Of a DNA stretch of 64,000 nt, positions 43,106 to 55,493 are shown piece by piece. Under the pieces are notes generated by a model. The model ran no database searches. It was not told where the DNA came from and saw nothing but the letters and a program-made list of their open reading frames with translations. The position numbers and the translations under genes are program-made. Source of the DNA: Archilochus colubris (taxonomy: Eukaryota > Chordata > Aves > Apodiformes > Trochilidae). Location of the stretch: the NCBI GenBank assembly GCA_023079485.1, contig CM041089.1:15533660-15597659 (forward strand), written 5' to 3'. How positions within the stretch are numbered: the first letter of the stretch is position 1; each line of letters begins with the position of its first letter.

Positions 43106-46100
43106 CAATAATCTTTAAATATTCTGCATCCAGGCATCAATCATCCCTCAGTAAAATATTTGAATTGTATAAAAATTCCAACAATCTTCGGAATAATTTA
43201 TTTATTCGTAAATTGTGAGAGCCTGAAAGCAGCAAAGCTGATGGTGCCAGCACACCTTGAAGGAAGAGAGTGCCCAGCAAAAAATTTGCTGTATCAGGAG
43301 GGGCTGATGCCAGCTCCAAACTGCAACCTGGGAAGATCTGGGAAGGGTGGGATCCAAAGAGCCCCTGGGTATTGCTGGCAGAAGGGCAGAGCAAGGGATG
43401 ATCTGTGGGGTGTTCTGAAGGGAAACAGCTGCACCCTGAATGTGGATGTGATGGCCCAACAAGTATGAAATGCTGTGGATGTGATGGTCCAACAAGTGTT
43501 CTGCTGGAAAGAGGAGGAGGGCCTAAAAAATCTGAATAACTGGGAGAACAGCAGAACGTGCTCACAGAACACTGTGAGGTCAGGGCAGGCAGAGGATGTG
43601 AGGTTCCTCCTCAGCCATACATTACAAAAAAGCAGTTTGGAAACTTCCTGAAGGATGAAAATCAGCAAGAAAATAAACAACCTGATGCTGTAAACACAGA
43701 GCTAAGGCAGCCCATAAACCCTCTCTCTCCTCTCCAGGCTGCCCAACCTCAACCTCTCAGCGTCTCCTCAACTGGCAGATGCTTCAGTCCCTTCCTCATC
43801 TCTCTGCCTGTTTGCTGGGCTTGTTCCAAGAGCTCTGCATCTCCTGACAGAGCTGCACACAGGACTCTGGATGTACTTCACAGTGCTGGATGGAGAGGAA
43901 GCATCCATCCCTGCCAGTGCCATCCAGGAGGCTCCCATAGCCCCTGGGCAGGGGGGCAATGTACAAAAAACCACATCCTGCAAATGGCAGGGGGAAAATG
44001 CCTCTGAAATCTAACGAGATGGCTCACACTGCCCCTTGGGGGTGAGGGTACCACCGACCATGGGCAGCTACACAGCAGGAACTGGATTAAAACCCAGAAC
44101 ACAAGATAAGACCCAAGGGACAAGTACCATACTGATGAGCCCTGCCCAGAGCTGGACCAGGATTTAAGGACATTTGGCAAGGAGACAGAGTGGGGGAGTT
44201 AAGAGCAGAGATTATACTAATCATATCACATCATACCGTAGCTAATGGATACATGTCAATGTACACATATGTATGTACAACATACAGACATACACATTCC
44301 CAGAGGAATGTGCTGTCTGTAAAGAAGAGGAAGACTTCTCCATCAGTATGATTGCCATGGTAAATTTATGGTCTGGTAGTGGTGAGAAATCCATGGCTCT
44401 GTATGAATCCTAAACTGCTAATAGTGCATTAAAAGCAGTCATAAGCCATTCCTGGGAGAAGATGTGCTCTCGGATTTATCCTGGGAAAAATGTCCAGAGA
44501 GCACACTGGGTTAGATTGGACACTCACACCTTGCACTTGTTACCAGCTGTGGGTTATTCACTGATCTCACTGATTTCCAGTGTAATCCAAACCAGGCATG
44601 GTGATGGCAGAAAGATTTCCTATTTTAGGTGCAGTAAGTCTCAGTGGAGAGTCAGGATATGACCATGGCACCACACAAAGGCCAAGGTGCATTTATGGTG
44701 AAAACAACAAATGGAATCATGAGGAACTGAGATCATCTTTTTTGCCTCTGGAACTCAGCAGTAGGGAAATACTTAACCAAAACTAGAGGGTGGGATTCCA
44801 GAAGAAGTTGTGGAGATCTTTACAAATGATGCACATCCCATTCTTGTCCTGCAGCCTTGGTTCTCCTGCAAATGCTTTCCCTTTTCTTTCTGCCCCCATG
44901 GAGCAGTGTGCCATCCATGCAAAGAATTGACTCTGAGCAGATAAAAATTGATGTGTGTGTCCTGGCCTTGCTGAACAAGCCAGCCTGTGTCTGGAGAAAA
45001 TCTTGTCCAGAATCAGCAGTGAGTACACCCAGACATCTGCTCTGCTTTACCAAGGACACTGGCTAAACCCTTGTGAATGTGTCCAAAAAAGAGAATTGTT
45101 CCTGGTACCTTTACCATTGGGAGCTAGGAGGAAAATATCTCATTTTTAAATAGTGAATCCTTAATTATGCAATATGTTTTGTGATGTGTACAAACACTTC
45201 TCTGTTCCCCAGAATATTTTCTTGACCTTCTGCCTTCCATCATATTTTTCAGATGGCTGGATAGCTCAGGTTTCTGTAGGATAGATAAATCAGTTAGCCA
45301 AGCAAAAGAAATTAATTTTATTCAGACCTTCCACAGCAGGAAAAGCTTCAGTAGTAATTTACATCCTGGTGGACAGGGAACAAAAATGAGAGTTTAGCAT
45401 CCAAAAGTTTATGTGTTGGAAACAAGGCTTTGCTACCCCACACCTTAAAAAACCCTCTAACCTGAAGGGTGCATTTTATGAAGCCTACTAAGATATATAG
45501 ATATAGATATGTATATACTGACTGAAAACTGCTGCATTCACATCATTCTTAGCTTGGATGAATAATCAGAGTGGTTCAATTAAAATTCCATTACTGGAAC
45601 ACAGTTCAAGTCTGGGGGGACCGAGAAGGCAGCAGACTCTAGGAAACCAGATTTTATTAGGGCTGTTCAGGAGACATTTTTGTTTCAAAACTGAATGAAT
45701 TCACTGTGGTTGTCCCTCATCCTGCACTTCTGTTCTGAAAGCAATGAATGAGCTGCACAAACAGATGGGCTTTTCAATGCAGTAATGGACTTTTCCAGTC
45801 CCTGTGAATCAGGAGCACTTCCAGTCCTCCTGCCCTTTCTTCCCTCTTCTTCCTTCTCTCTAAGGCTGAGCACATCCTGAACGAGGTCTTGTGCTCTGCC
45901 CTGTGCACATCATCAGAATAATATTCTTGCTTTGTGGCAACAAGAGCTTTGCTCAGCTTCCAGCTCTTTGTTGCTGGTGCCTTTATGGTGCTGCTATTTC
46001 TCCTTCAGAAATGCAGCCAGAACTCCAAGTTTTCTCTGGGTTGGCAAACTCTTTATTGTTAGTTCTCCGTTTGAAAACTGTTCCTTCAGTATTTGTTCAG

Positions 46101-47079
46101 TTCTTCTGACGTTTTCTTTTTAGATGACAAGGTTACAATCAATGTGTTCAGAAGGTTATTTTGAGAGATCCAAAACTTGAGGAATACCACCAAAAAAGCC
46201 AGCTTCCCCCAGGCTGCTTTCATCACCAGGGTTAAAAGATACACAGTGCATCAGAACTTGCCACGCTCAGCTATAAAGTTGTGTTCTCCTTGTCCTGCTT
46301 TCCACCCTCACTCATCACTTGTAGCTATGGAGAGAAATCTTCCTGCAGTCTCTTTATTCATCTTCACATAGAGTCTTACCACTCCATCTCCACAGCAAGA
46401 TCACTTCCTTTTGTTCCTATTTATTTTTTCACAGGACATCTTATTCAGGAAACAGTTCAGAGCCAAGCACAGGTAAATTCAGAGTGACCCCTGACAGCTG
46501 AACAGAGGCATCTGCCAGGCCCCTTCTCAGCTTTCTTGTTTCCCAAGCTTTGTGTTGAAAGGGGAACTTCTCAGAAACACCCTGGGAGAGTTTCTGCACA
46601 GCAAGCAAGCAAAAACAAGGGTGGGTTTTAAAGTAAAATACTGAAGAGCAAAATTCAACTCAGTGCTGTGAGGGTGCAAGGTGAGGTAAGAATAATGATG
46701 GATTAACTCAGACACGGGGCTTGCTCTGACAGATGTGTGACAGGACAGGGACCTCTCAGCTCTTCCTCCCAGGAGAAGGAAACTGCAAGTCTGATCTGAA
46801 GTTTCTTCTCAGGAACTTAGGAACTTTGGAGGTAGGTTTCTGGGGGGCAAGTTGTGGTGCTTCTGGTAGAGGAGGAGCAGTGGGAATGAACATGTGAGTT
46901 CTGCAACCTTTGCTAATCTCCCAGGCAGCTTTTCCCAAGTGAAACCATGACCATAACCATGACCCTATCTACCATGGCTTTCAACCAGCCCAAAACCTGC
47001 CCAGCAAAAGTTCTGTGCCATCTCTCTCTGTCCACCTGCAAACTGGGCTTGCCCTTCCTTACTGGAGTTACCCACAGCC
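43106..47079. other. Intergenic stretch
   Basis: No gene is recognised. It contains a 33-bp tandem duplication (43442-43499, unit beginning GTGGATGTGATGG) and one antisense CR1 fragment listed separately. Open frames here have no supportable identity. Confidence 0.55.
43715..43950 (-). mobile_element. CR1 LINE fragment, diverged, minus strand
   Basis: TCTCCTCTCCAGGCTGCCCA, CAAGAGCTCTGCATCTCCTG and ACAGGACTCTGGATGT follow the order of antisense CR1 ORF2 sequence. It is an old copy lacking both ends. Confidence 0.7.
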
Positions 47080-47625
47080 ATCTCAGCCCTGGTGAGGCCA
47101 CAGCTTGAGTCCTGTGTCCAGTTCTGGGCCCCTCAGCTCAGGAAGGAGATTGAGGTGCTGGAGCAGGTCCAGAGAAGAGCAAGGAGGCTGTGAAGGGATC
47201 CAGCAGAATTCCTGTGAGGAAGGGCTGAGGGAGCTGGGGGTGTTGAGGCTGGAGAAGAGGAGGCTCAGGGGAGACCTCATCACTCTCTGCAACTCCCTGA
47301 AAGGAGGTTGGAGCCAGGGGGGGGTTGGGCTCTTTTCCCAGGCAACTCTCAGCAAGACAAGAGGGCAGGGTCTCAAGTTGTGCCAGGGGAGGTTTAGGTT
47401 GGAGATGAGAAAGAATTTCTTTCTGGAGAGGGTGATCAGGCATTGGAATGGGCTGCCCAGGGAAGTAGTGGATTCTCCGTGTCTGGAGATCTTTCCAAAG
47501 AGCCTGGATGTGGCACTGAGTGCCATGGGCTGGGAACCACGGGGGGAGTGGATCAATGGTTGGACTTGATGATCTCTGAGGTCCCTTCCAACCCACCTGA
47601 TTCTATGATTCTATGATTCTATGAT
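47080..47625 (+). mobile_element. CR1 LINE, young 3' part
   Basis: A sense CR1 of about 545 bp runs from the ORF2 end (GAGGCCACAGCTTGAGTCCT, CAGTTCTGGGCCCCTCAG) through the 3' UTR to a tail of repeated ATTCTATG units. Its last ~235 bp are almost identical to the 16.5-kb copy. Frameshifted ORF2 and 5' truncation make it inactive. Confidence 0.95.
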
Positions 47626-49644
47626 GTTCTCTTGGCCTCGTCACAAGCTGAAAGCTCAGAGGTGACTTGTTAAGGCTTTAACAGGAAGGCTTTGTACAGG
47701 AAAAAGCCCCCTTGTAAGATGCCTGAAGGTGAAGTCACCTTGACCAACATTTTCAGGAAACAGGGACTGCTCTGCCTGTGCACATAATCATAAAATAAAT
47801 GGACCTTAAAGCTCCTCCAGTATGGGCATGGGACACCGCGAGTTTTAAAGCATCTCACTGTGCACAAAGCCCTAGGAAATGACTAGGAAAGCATAGGAAA
47901 TAACTTCATACTCTGTTTGGAACTCAGGTGTGAATGCCTGTGGGTGAAGAGGTACTTTTTCCTCAGGCAAATGCCTGATGGGAGGTGACCAGATGCACAT
48001 TTTCTGTACCTCAGGCAGAAAAGGCAGCAGACAGATGCACCCTTCTCCCATGCACATGGAGAAATGGGGAGAGCAAGCTGGGGCATCTCAGCCCTCCATG
48101 TAGAAAGTATTTTCATTTGTGTTGTTCCTGGTATGACAGCCTCATTTTTCCCCCTTTCCTCCTCTCTACTTAATCTATGTGCAAAGAGGGAAGGTAATCT
48201 GGTCATGAACTATTTAACAAGGTATTAAGTGACGGTCAGCCCTTCTGGTGAATCTTCCAAGTGAAGTGACATCCTGTATGACACCACCTGAGTTGTTGGG
48301 CTTTGTCATGTTCCTAGAGGGAAAGGAGGGGAGGGGAAGTTGAACTGTGTTACCAGCAGTGTCAATTTTACTGCAGGCTGTGTGTGATGTGGGCATTCAG
48401 ATTCTCTTCCTGCTTCTGCAAAGTTTTGCATTTACAAAGGCAACTTCAGTGAGTCCTTCAGCAGCTGAGGAGGAAGTCTCTGGTTGTGTTTCAGTCACAG
48501 CAAAAAGGTTTTTCGGGAAAACACAATCCAGAAAACAATACTTTTTGTTTGTTTTCATTTGCCTGTGGGGCTGTTTCAACTCCGTAACTTCAGCCTGGAT
48601 AACGTTCAGCTCCATCCCTCAGTTCCCTTCTCAGCCTCAGCTTTATCACTCAACTCTTCCAGGAGAACTTTCTGGGTCTGGTAATAGCAGCAGAGCTCAA
48701 GGACTGATAGCCCGGGGTGCTGGAATTTGGGAAGAGGCAAACAAGGAATGACCAGGAGCTGTTGGACTTTGTGGTTTCAGAGAAGACCACAGCAGGTTGG
48801 GAAGCAGTCAATGGAGAGCAGCTGGCAGAGATTCAGAGGCAGCTGAAAATGTTAGGAAACTGCTTCAAATCTAAACTGAATTCAGAAGAAAGTCCATAAC
48901 CTGTAGAAAATGAACTGTGTGTTTCTCTTTCCTAGGTTCAACCCGTGGAAGAATTTTTTCAAAACCAGAATGGAGAAAGATAAGCAAAAGAGTCTGAAGT
49001 CTGTTGGTTGGGTTTTTTTAAAAAGGGACATTCTGTTTATCAAACATTAGGAAGCATTTATGGTAAAATGTTTCATTTTGGTATAAAAGAATATCTCGGT
49101 GTTTCTGGCAGAAAAGAGGTGACTAATACTGTTGTTCTTAGTGTAATGAAACTCAAGGTTGTATTTACCTTACTGACTTACGCAGAGCTGATGCCTCCAT
49201 GCCCCTCTACTTCATATAACTGTGACTCACTTATTAAATAATAATAATAACCATATTTATATTATTTCTCTCAACTTCTTATTTTATCTATGTTTGGCTA
49301 AGGAGGCAACACTTCATATAAGTTACCACGCAGAAAACAAGTTCAATGGGCAAAGATTGGAAAAATTACAGGAGAGAAGTGAACACCAGAAACTTCAAGA
49401 TATGTGGGAGTTGATCTCCAAGTAGATGCAGCTCTACAAACCTGATCCAGATTGTCCTTTGATTTTTTTTTTTTTCTGCCACAGTGAAATAAAATTAGTG
49501 AATAATAAAAATAGGAATTCTGGACATCCTTCCTGGCTTACATGGCCTTTCTACCTCATTTCTGTCATAAAGGTAAGAAAAAATGGTCCTGCCTAGAAGG
49601 ATGCACAGGAACACGATGTATCTACACTTGTTCTCAGCAATCCC
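47626..49644. other. Intergenic stretch
   Basis: No gene or clear repeat is seen, apart from a short AAT run near 49238-49250. Confidence 0.55.
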
Positions 49645-49852
49645 TGTAGAGAAACAAGATAAACCAGGTGCCTCGAGTTGCCAGAGAGTGGGTGTGAGTC
49701 CACCTGTGCCTGGTTAGGGCAGGCCCCCTATTACCAGGGGGCCAATAAAGGTGGGACACACACCCACAGAGAGAAGCTCACTCTGGTGCGAGGCAATGGA
49801 GAGGCCAGCAGCTTGTTGAGCCTCAGGAGCAAGAAAGGCTCTTCCTGCTACA
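49645..49852 (+). mobile_element. Solo LTR of the TGTAG...CTACA family
   Basis: A 208-bp LTR closely matching those at 34.7 and 35.8 kb, with the same orientation, termini and CCAATAAAGG signal. ATCCC is repeated on both sides (49640-49644 and 49853-49857). This could be a 5-bp duplication, or a 6-bp one shortened by one base at the junction. Confidence 0.92.
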
Positions 49853-50914
49853 ATCCCTGCTCCTCCAGTTTCCCTGGGCTTACCTGGAGTTTTAACTGGG
49901 TGAGGATCTGCTCTATTAATTCTCTGACTTTCAGTGCTCCATGACAAAGTTGAACTCCCCACTGGGAGGTTTTGTGATGGAGAAAATTGTGTCAGGAAAG
50001 TAGAGCTGCTTTCCTGGTTCTTCTTTTATCTTTGTGTGACTCTTAGGGTAAGTTCTAACCACGGCTCCAAGATGAAGCTATGCTCAGCCTCTAATAAATA
50101 TTTTACGTGTCTTTGATATAGGATTGACTGAGGAGAAAGTCACTGAGACAAGGAGGGAACTAAGTCTGCCAGCTACAGATATGCTCACAAGGCTGTGATG
50201 GTGGACTAAAAACATCTTAAAATACTACTGAACTACACCTAGCTGGGCAAAAGAGGACCAATTGGAATTTGGGATCAAAGCATTCCCCAAGAAACAATAG
50301 AGAGGTGAAGAGAATAGGGGAGTTTTAATGTAAATGGAGGTAAAATGGAGAAAGTTAGGAAGCTTTTTACTGACACCCCCCCTCAAAAAGATGAAGATTT
50401 TAAGAGACTATGGTTTCTTAAAATATTATAATTTCAAGATGTATTTTAGATTTCTCATGATTTTTTAAAAATCTCTTAAAAAAATCTCTTTTAACTTTGG
50501 ATCAGTGTTTTTAGTAAACTGAATGTAGTAAAATGAAGCAAAGCTTCTAAGATACACCAGTTTCCATACTATGAATGCAGACTGTATGCAAAATTTTCAG
50601 GCAAGAATTTATGGAAAAGACTTTTCTTTTTTTTTTTACTTTTATCTCTCTAAATGAAACATTGTTTAGATTTCAAGAAAACTGCTGGTGTCTCTAGGAG
50701 AAGAGAATCCTATTCTGAATCCAAAGTCATCTTCAGTGCCCAGGGAGGGAGTTGTTCTCCTTCACAAGAATTCCACAGGCTTCCAGAGAATGGAAATGTC
50801 TCTTCTGCCTACACTCTGACTTCCCAGGACCTTCTCCCCTCTCTGCAGAGCTGTCCCTGTTGTACGAAGTGCCCGTTCCCCTTGGGACAAGTGATGGAGA
50901 CACAGCCACACAAG
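49853..50914. other. Intergenic stretch
   Basis: No gene is recognised. The sequence is AT-rich around 50380-50640. Confidence 0.55.
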
Positions 50915-51710
50915 ATGGAGAGGTGGGCACATGGCAACCTCATGAAGTTCAACAAAGCCAAGGGCAAGGTCCTGCAGCTGGGTCAGGGCAATCCCAAGCA
51001 CTGATCCAGGCCGGGCAGGGACTGGTGTGAGAGCAGCCCTGAGGAAAAGGACTTGGGGGGTGCTGGGGGATGAGAAACTCAGCATGAGCTGTCAGTGTAC
51101 ACCTGCAGCCCAGAAGGCAAATCACATCCTGGGCTGCATCAAGAGTAGCCTGGCCAGCAGGTCAAGGGAGGTGTTTCTGCTCCTCTGCTCTCATGAGACC
51201 CCACCTGGAGTCCTGCATCCAGTTCTGGAGCCCCTTGTACAGGAGGGACATGGATGTGCTGGAATGTGTCCAGACAAGGGCCATGAGGATGCTCAGAGGG
51301 CTGGAGCAGCTCTGCTGTGAAGACAGAGTTGGGGTTGTTCAGTCTGCAGAGGAGAAGGCTCCGAGGAGACCTCATTGAGGCCTTCCAGTGTCTGAAGGGG
51401 CTACAAGAAAGCTGGGGAGGGAGTTTTTAGGATGTCAGGGAGTGACAGGACATGGGGGGATGGATTCAAACTGGAGGAGGGGAGATTTAGGTTGGAAGTT
51501 AGGAAGAAGTTCTCCCCCATGAGGGTGGTGAGACCCTGGCACAGGTTGCCCAGAGAGGTGGTGGAAGCCCCATCCATCCCTGGAAGTTTTTAAGGCCAGG
51601 CTGGATGGGGCTCTGAGCAACCTGAGCTGGTGGGAGGTGTCCCTGCTCATGGCAGGGGGGTGGAACTGGATGGTCCCTTCCAATCCTGACAGTTCTGTGA
51701 TTCTAAGATG
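50915..51710 (+). mobile_element. CR1 LINE, ~800-bp 3' part
   Basis: A sense CR1 from ORF2 (GAGAGGTGGGCACATGGCAA, CTCATGAAGTTCAACAAAGC, CCTGCAGCTGGGTCAGGGC) through GAGACCCCACCTGGAGTCCT to the 3' UTR and an ATTCTGTGATTCTAAGATG tail. It is 5'-truncated and carries stops. Confidence 0.93.
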
Positions 51711-52399
51711 TTCTGCATGAAGCTGGGTGTGTATGTGTGTGTATTTGTGTATTAGGGGCATGAAGCTCTAATGAACCAAGAGGACTCCTGTTATTTTACC
51801 TGGGGCCAGACTGAGATAGCTTTGTCAGTCTCAGAAATAATTCTGCTACTGCAGTATTTTTTATTTTTATGTTTTTTAATCTTGAAAAAAAACCCCTCTA
51901 AATTGAGGCACACTCTGGCTCTAAGCAAACATCCTGGGTCAAAAGCACAGCTGTGCTGCTGTTCACGTAACTGCTGTTTTATCAGTCTGACTAAGTGCTG
52001 ACTCTTGGCTTATAAAACACCTGAATTTACTGTATAATGCAGTCAGCTTCGAGAAACTGCTTGTAAATAAACTGTTCCTGATGAAGACTGATAAGTGTCA
52101 GAGCCACAAAACCATTTGTGTTTGCCAGGTAAGATTCAATGGCCTGGATCAAAATTAGATAAGGAAACAGATATTTGCTCTCTACAAATAACTTCTTTTT
52201 ACTTTAATAGTTCATGCATGTTTGAGATAAACAGAAGATAAACAAGGACAGCTTCTTATTCTTTCTACATAGTGCCCAAGGAAGGGAAACAATGTCTTCA
52301 TGATTTTGTGCTTCCTTTTTAACTGGATCACTTATTAGAGAATTGCTGCTGATTTGCAGAAACAAGCTGCTTTTTAATTTTTAATTAAAATTTTTTTAA

Positions 52400-52676
52400 T
52401 CATGGAGGACAAGGGGAAATGGTTTCCAACTTGGAAAGGAGAGACTTAGGTTGGACATGGGGAAGAAATTCTTGAATTTGAGGGTGCTGAGCCCCTGTCC
52501 CAGGCTGCCCAGGGAAGCTGTGGCTGCCCCATCCCTGGCAGTGTCTCAGCCCAGGTTGGATGGGGCTTGGAGCACCCTGGGCTGTGGGAGGTGTCCCTGC
52601 CCATGCAGGGGGTTGGGACTGGATGAGCTTTAAGGTCCCTTCCAACCCAACGCAACCCATTCCATAATTCTATGAA
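52400..52676 (+). mobile_element. CR1 LINE, 3' end
   Basis: A sense CR1 with GTCCCAGGCTGCCCAGGGAA, CAGCCCAGGTTGGATGGGGC and GGTCCCTTCCAACCCAACGC. It ends in ATTCCATAATTCTATGAACT. It belongs to the same subfamily as the copy ending at 29628. Confidence 0.93.
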
Positions 52677-55141
52677 CTCTGCTTTCCATGTGGCACCTTT
52701 TGGTGTCTCCCCTGAAGGTCCCCACAGAGCTGTGGGAAGACCCAAGCCTGATGCAAACAGAGACCCCTAAAATGAGAGCTGGAATGAGGAGCCTGGGTCA
52801 GAGCTGGTCAGCCCCCAGGACAAGGATGTTGTTGTCAGCCAGGGGTGTTCATTCCTCCCACGGCAGCTTTAACTCTGATGGCCACAGAGAAACAGACACC
52901 AAGGTTTTGGGAGGCCTTGCTGAAAGCTGCCTGGGGAGCCAAAGGAAGCCTGAGCACTGAACAGGAGAATAAAATCAAGTTTTAACTTCATATAAGACCA
53001 GGCCAGTGGGTGTCTTTCCAGCAGTAATAGGAGCAATTAATCTGGCAGTGCATTCTTGTGGTAAGATTGAAATCTTTACAAATGGCACAGGAAAGATCAT
53101 TTAGCATCAAATGTCCTTTGAAGCCCATCAGAATTTTTGAAGACAATTACAAAGTTAATATTTGACATTGTGGGTCTAGTGATGTTAATATTATAAAAGT
53201 AATACAGCTATAATGTTAATGAATAAAATAAGGGGTATAAAGCACAGAACCAATGCAAGCCCCTTCCAAACAACTAAACAAATAACTCTTCCTTGCCAAT
53301 ATGTCCTATTCTTGTTTCTTTTAAGCAAAAACCTTTGTGACTATGAGAAAAAAAACCTGTTGTGGTATCTTATTACTGAAAGCTTCTAAAGCTGCTCTAA
53401 ACAGTTCCCATTAGACTGCAATAAATATTGTGATTGTATTGAAACAGAATATTGATTTTTTTAAAATAGCTTTTTATCTAACCTGTCACTATTTAACATT
53501 GCAGGCATGTATTTCTGTAACCCTGACTTTAAATAGAACAGCTGGAAAGCTTTATTTAGAAGTAGAGCTTTAACTCCATGTTTTCCACATTGCTAATCTC
53601 TGATTTTTGTTAAAGTTGAGTATGCCTGATACCTTTAATATTCAATATTATTACCATTCATAGGCACTTTCACAGATACTTTTGTGGGCTTTCAGGGCAC
53701 ACTCTGTGTGTGCAGGGAAAATGTTTGACTTGGAAAGTTAAAGTCTGGTTTTTGACCAGCTCACGACCAAGAATTCCAATCCAAAACCAAACTCTGAACC
53801 ATTTTAAAGAAAATAGTGTAGTATATTGTGTTCATGTAAACCTGAAACCCTTTGGAAAAATCCAGTAGTGCCAGAGAACTGGTGGGGGGAGCCCTGCAAG
53901 GGAAAATGCCATTCCTGGGCATCATTTTTGCTGAATATCTGTGGCATCCTAGGAACAGGATAATATTTTTAAAAGGCTGTGTGCTAGCTTATGAACTGCA
54001 GTTTTCTATGTTTCTGATTTTATATATTCATGGTTTAGTTATATTTTCTGAAAAAGCAAAGTATTGAAGCTGGGAACAATGTTATTGTAAGGTTTTGGGT
54101 AAAGTACCAACACTTGGAAAAATTAGCAGACCTGATCCAGTCACATTCAGTCAGTCTGGACACTCATCCTTCCCCCCTTTTCTGATGTAAATTTTAGATT
54201 GGGATTGTTCAAGAAACAGAGTCATGGTACCCATATGGTGGTTTCCACTGTTTTTATTTACTGGAGGAAGTCTAAACCAGAACTTTGATTGCAGTTTCAG
54301 CAGTGACCACCAGTTTCTGGAGAGATGCATTCTTACTGCCAGCAAAATGGCCACTTGGGGATGTTCAAAATGCTTTCACACACATGGCAAAAGGGAAAAA
54401 AAAAAGTAATTTGGCAATTGTACAAGGATTTGTTTCTCTTTTAGTAGAAGAGAAAATGTATTTATGTGCTATGTAGAAAAATGAACCATTCCTTCCTTAG
54501 CACCCCAGCAATAAATATGTCCTTAGGAAATGGGTTTAGCACCTCTGCAGAGCACCATTCTTGAGACCTGCTGCAATTCTTCTGAATCAAAATCCCTCAT
54601 CAAAGTAGTGATAATAGACTTTTGGGATGATTCTCTCTCTCCTTCTGTCCTAGAGCTGGTCACTAAAAGCCCTCAAATTGAATTCCAGCAGTTGCAGCCC
54701 ATTGCCTAGAAACTTGGGAGATGCTGAGGGAATCATCCAGGCAAAGTGTGTTGCAGTCTGGTCAGACCTGGTCAAGATATAAGGGGTTTGTATCTCACTT
54801 GGTTTTGAAAGGGCTCATTCAGCAAGATCAGCTTCAGTAGTTTGCACTCTGTGTCTCTTCTTGAAGCCTCTGGAAAGCTATTCCAAGGTTTCCCTCTAAA
54901 ACTGGGCTGGGATGCACAGGGCTCCATGCTCCTTCTGTGCTCAGAAAGATGTGAAGCATTGTCAGGGACAAGTTGTAAGTTTGGGGGTTTTTGTTGTTTT
55001 TTTTTTTTTTTAATTTTTTAAAAGAACCTAAATACTTCCAATTGTTTTGCAATTAAAACAGTCCCAGGTGACAGGACACAAAGTGGCATCACCTTGCAGT
55101 TCCCACATGGGAGGTGTTGGTACTTTCTACAGCTGGGAAAT
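52677..55141. other. Intergenic stretch left of the mucin exon relic
   Basis: I looked here for earlier exons of a plus-strand mucin (C8, TIL and VWD signatures) and found none. It is AT-rich with a T16 run near 54995. No gene is recognised. Confidence 0.55.
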
Positions 55142-55281
55142 TGTCAGGGTTTAACACTGGGCTGGCAATTAAACAGAGTGGCAGCTGCTCTCTATTAATC
55201 TCTTTCCTCCCTGATAAAGAAAGGAGAGAGAATAAGGGAGAGAGACTGATGGGTTGGAAACTGAACTACACAGCTTCAATG
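55142..55281 (-). mobile_element. Truncated LTR, 3' portion (TGTCC...GACA family)
   Basis: The sequence from TGTCAGGGTTTAACACTGGG to CAGCTTCAATG matches the left 136 bp of the LTR at 55494-56303 at roughly 90% identity, in the same orientation. On the minus strand it is the 3' end of the LTR. The rest is missing, and mucin exon sequence begins at the break with a two-base overlap (TG, 55280-55281). Confidence 0.85.
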
Positions 55282-55365
55282 TATCCCGAAAGATCAGTGC
55301 CCATGTGTCCATGGGGGACGTTTCTATAAACCTGGAGAAACCATCAGTGTGGACTGCAATACCTG
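55280..55365 (+). pseudogene. Mucin exon remnant (third TIL/E module), ovomucin alpha/MUC5B-like
   Basis: Reading in frame from TGT at 55280 gives CIPKDQ, then CPCVHGGRFYKPGETI, then a DCNT run and the first two bases of a cysteine codon. A consensus GTAAGTG donor follows at 55366. This is the E-module signature before the third VWD domain of gel-forming mucins. PKDQ and HGG.FYKPGETI agree best with chicken ovomucin alpha as I recall it. The phase-2 end equals that of exon 9 of the minus-strand mucin, the homologous exon type. The expected first ~10 codons are missing and LTR sequence lies there instead. No partner exons are found, so I call it a relic. It is not part of the minus-strand gene because it lies on the other strand, 43 kb upstream. 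Confidence 0.85.
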
Positions 55366-55493
55366 GTAAGTGTTTCCAGGAGTGTTTCCTTGGTTTGTGC
55401 CAGAGGTTATTCAGACTCTCAGTGCATGGTGTGGCCATGGAGCAGGAGGTATTGTGATGCCCTCCTCTTCATTACTGCATCTGTGTCAGGGTT

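Noticed and set aside
43558..44007. A 149-codon plus-strand frame with several cysteines, considered as a mucin exon
   Set aside because: The cysteine spacing does not fit C8, TIL or VWD, and much of it reads as antisense CR1.
47083..47596. Three open frames of 152-157 codons on both strands
   Set aside because: All fall in the CR1 copy at 47080-47625, and none corresponds to an intact ORF2 product.
54885..54985. A CSER-CEAL-type cysteine pattern just left of the mucin exon relic, considered as the preceding exon
   Set aside because: Only one or two spacings agree with the expected TIL segment and the later cysteines are absent.
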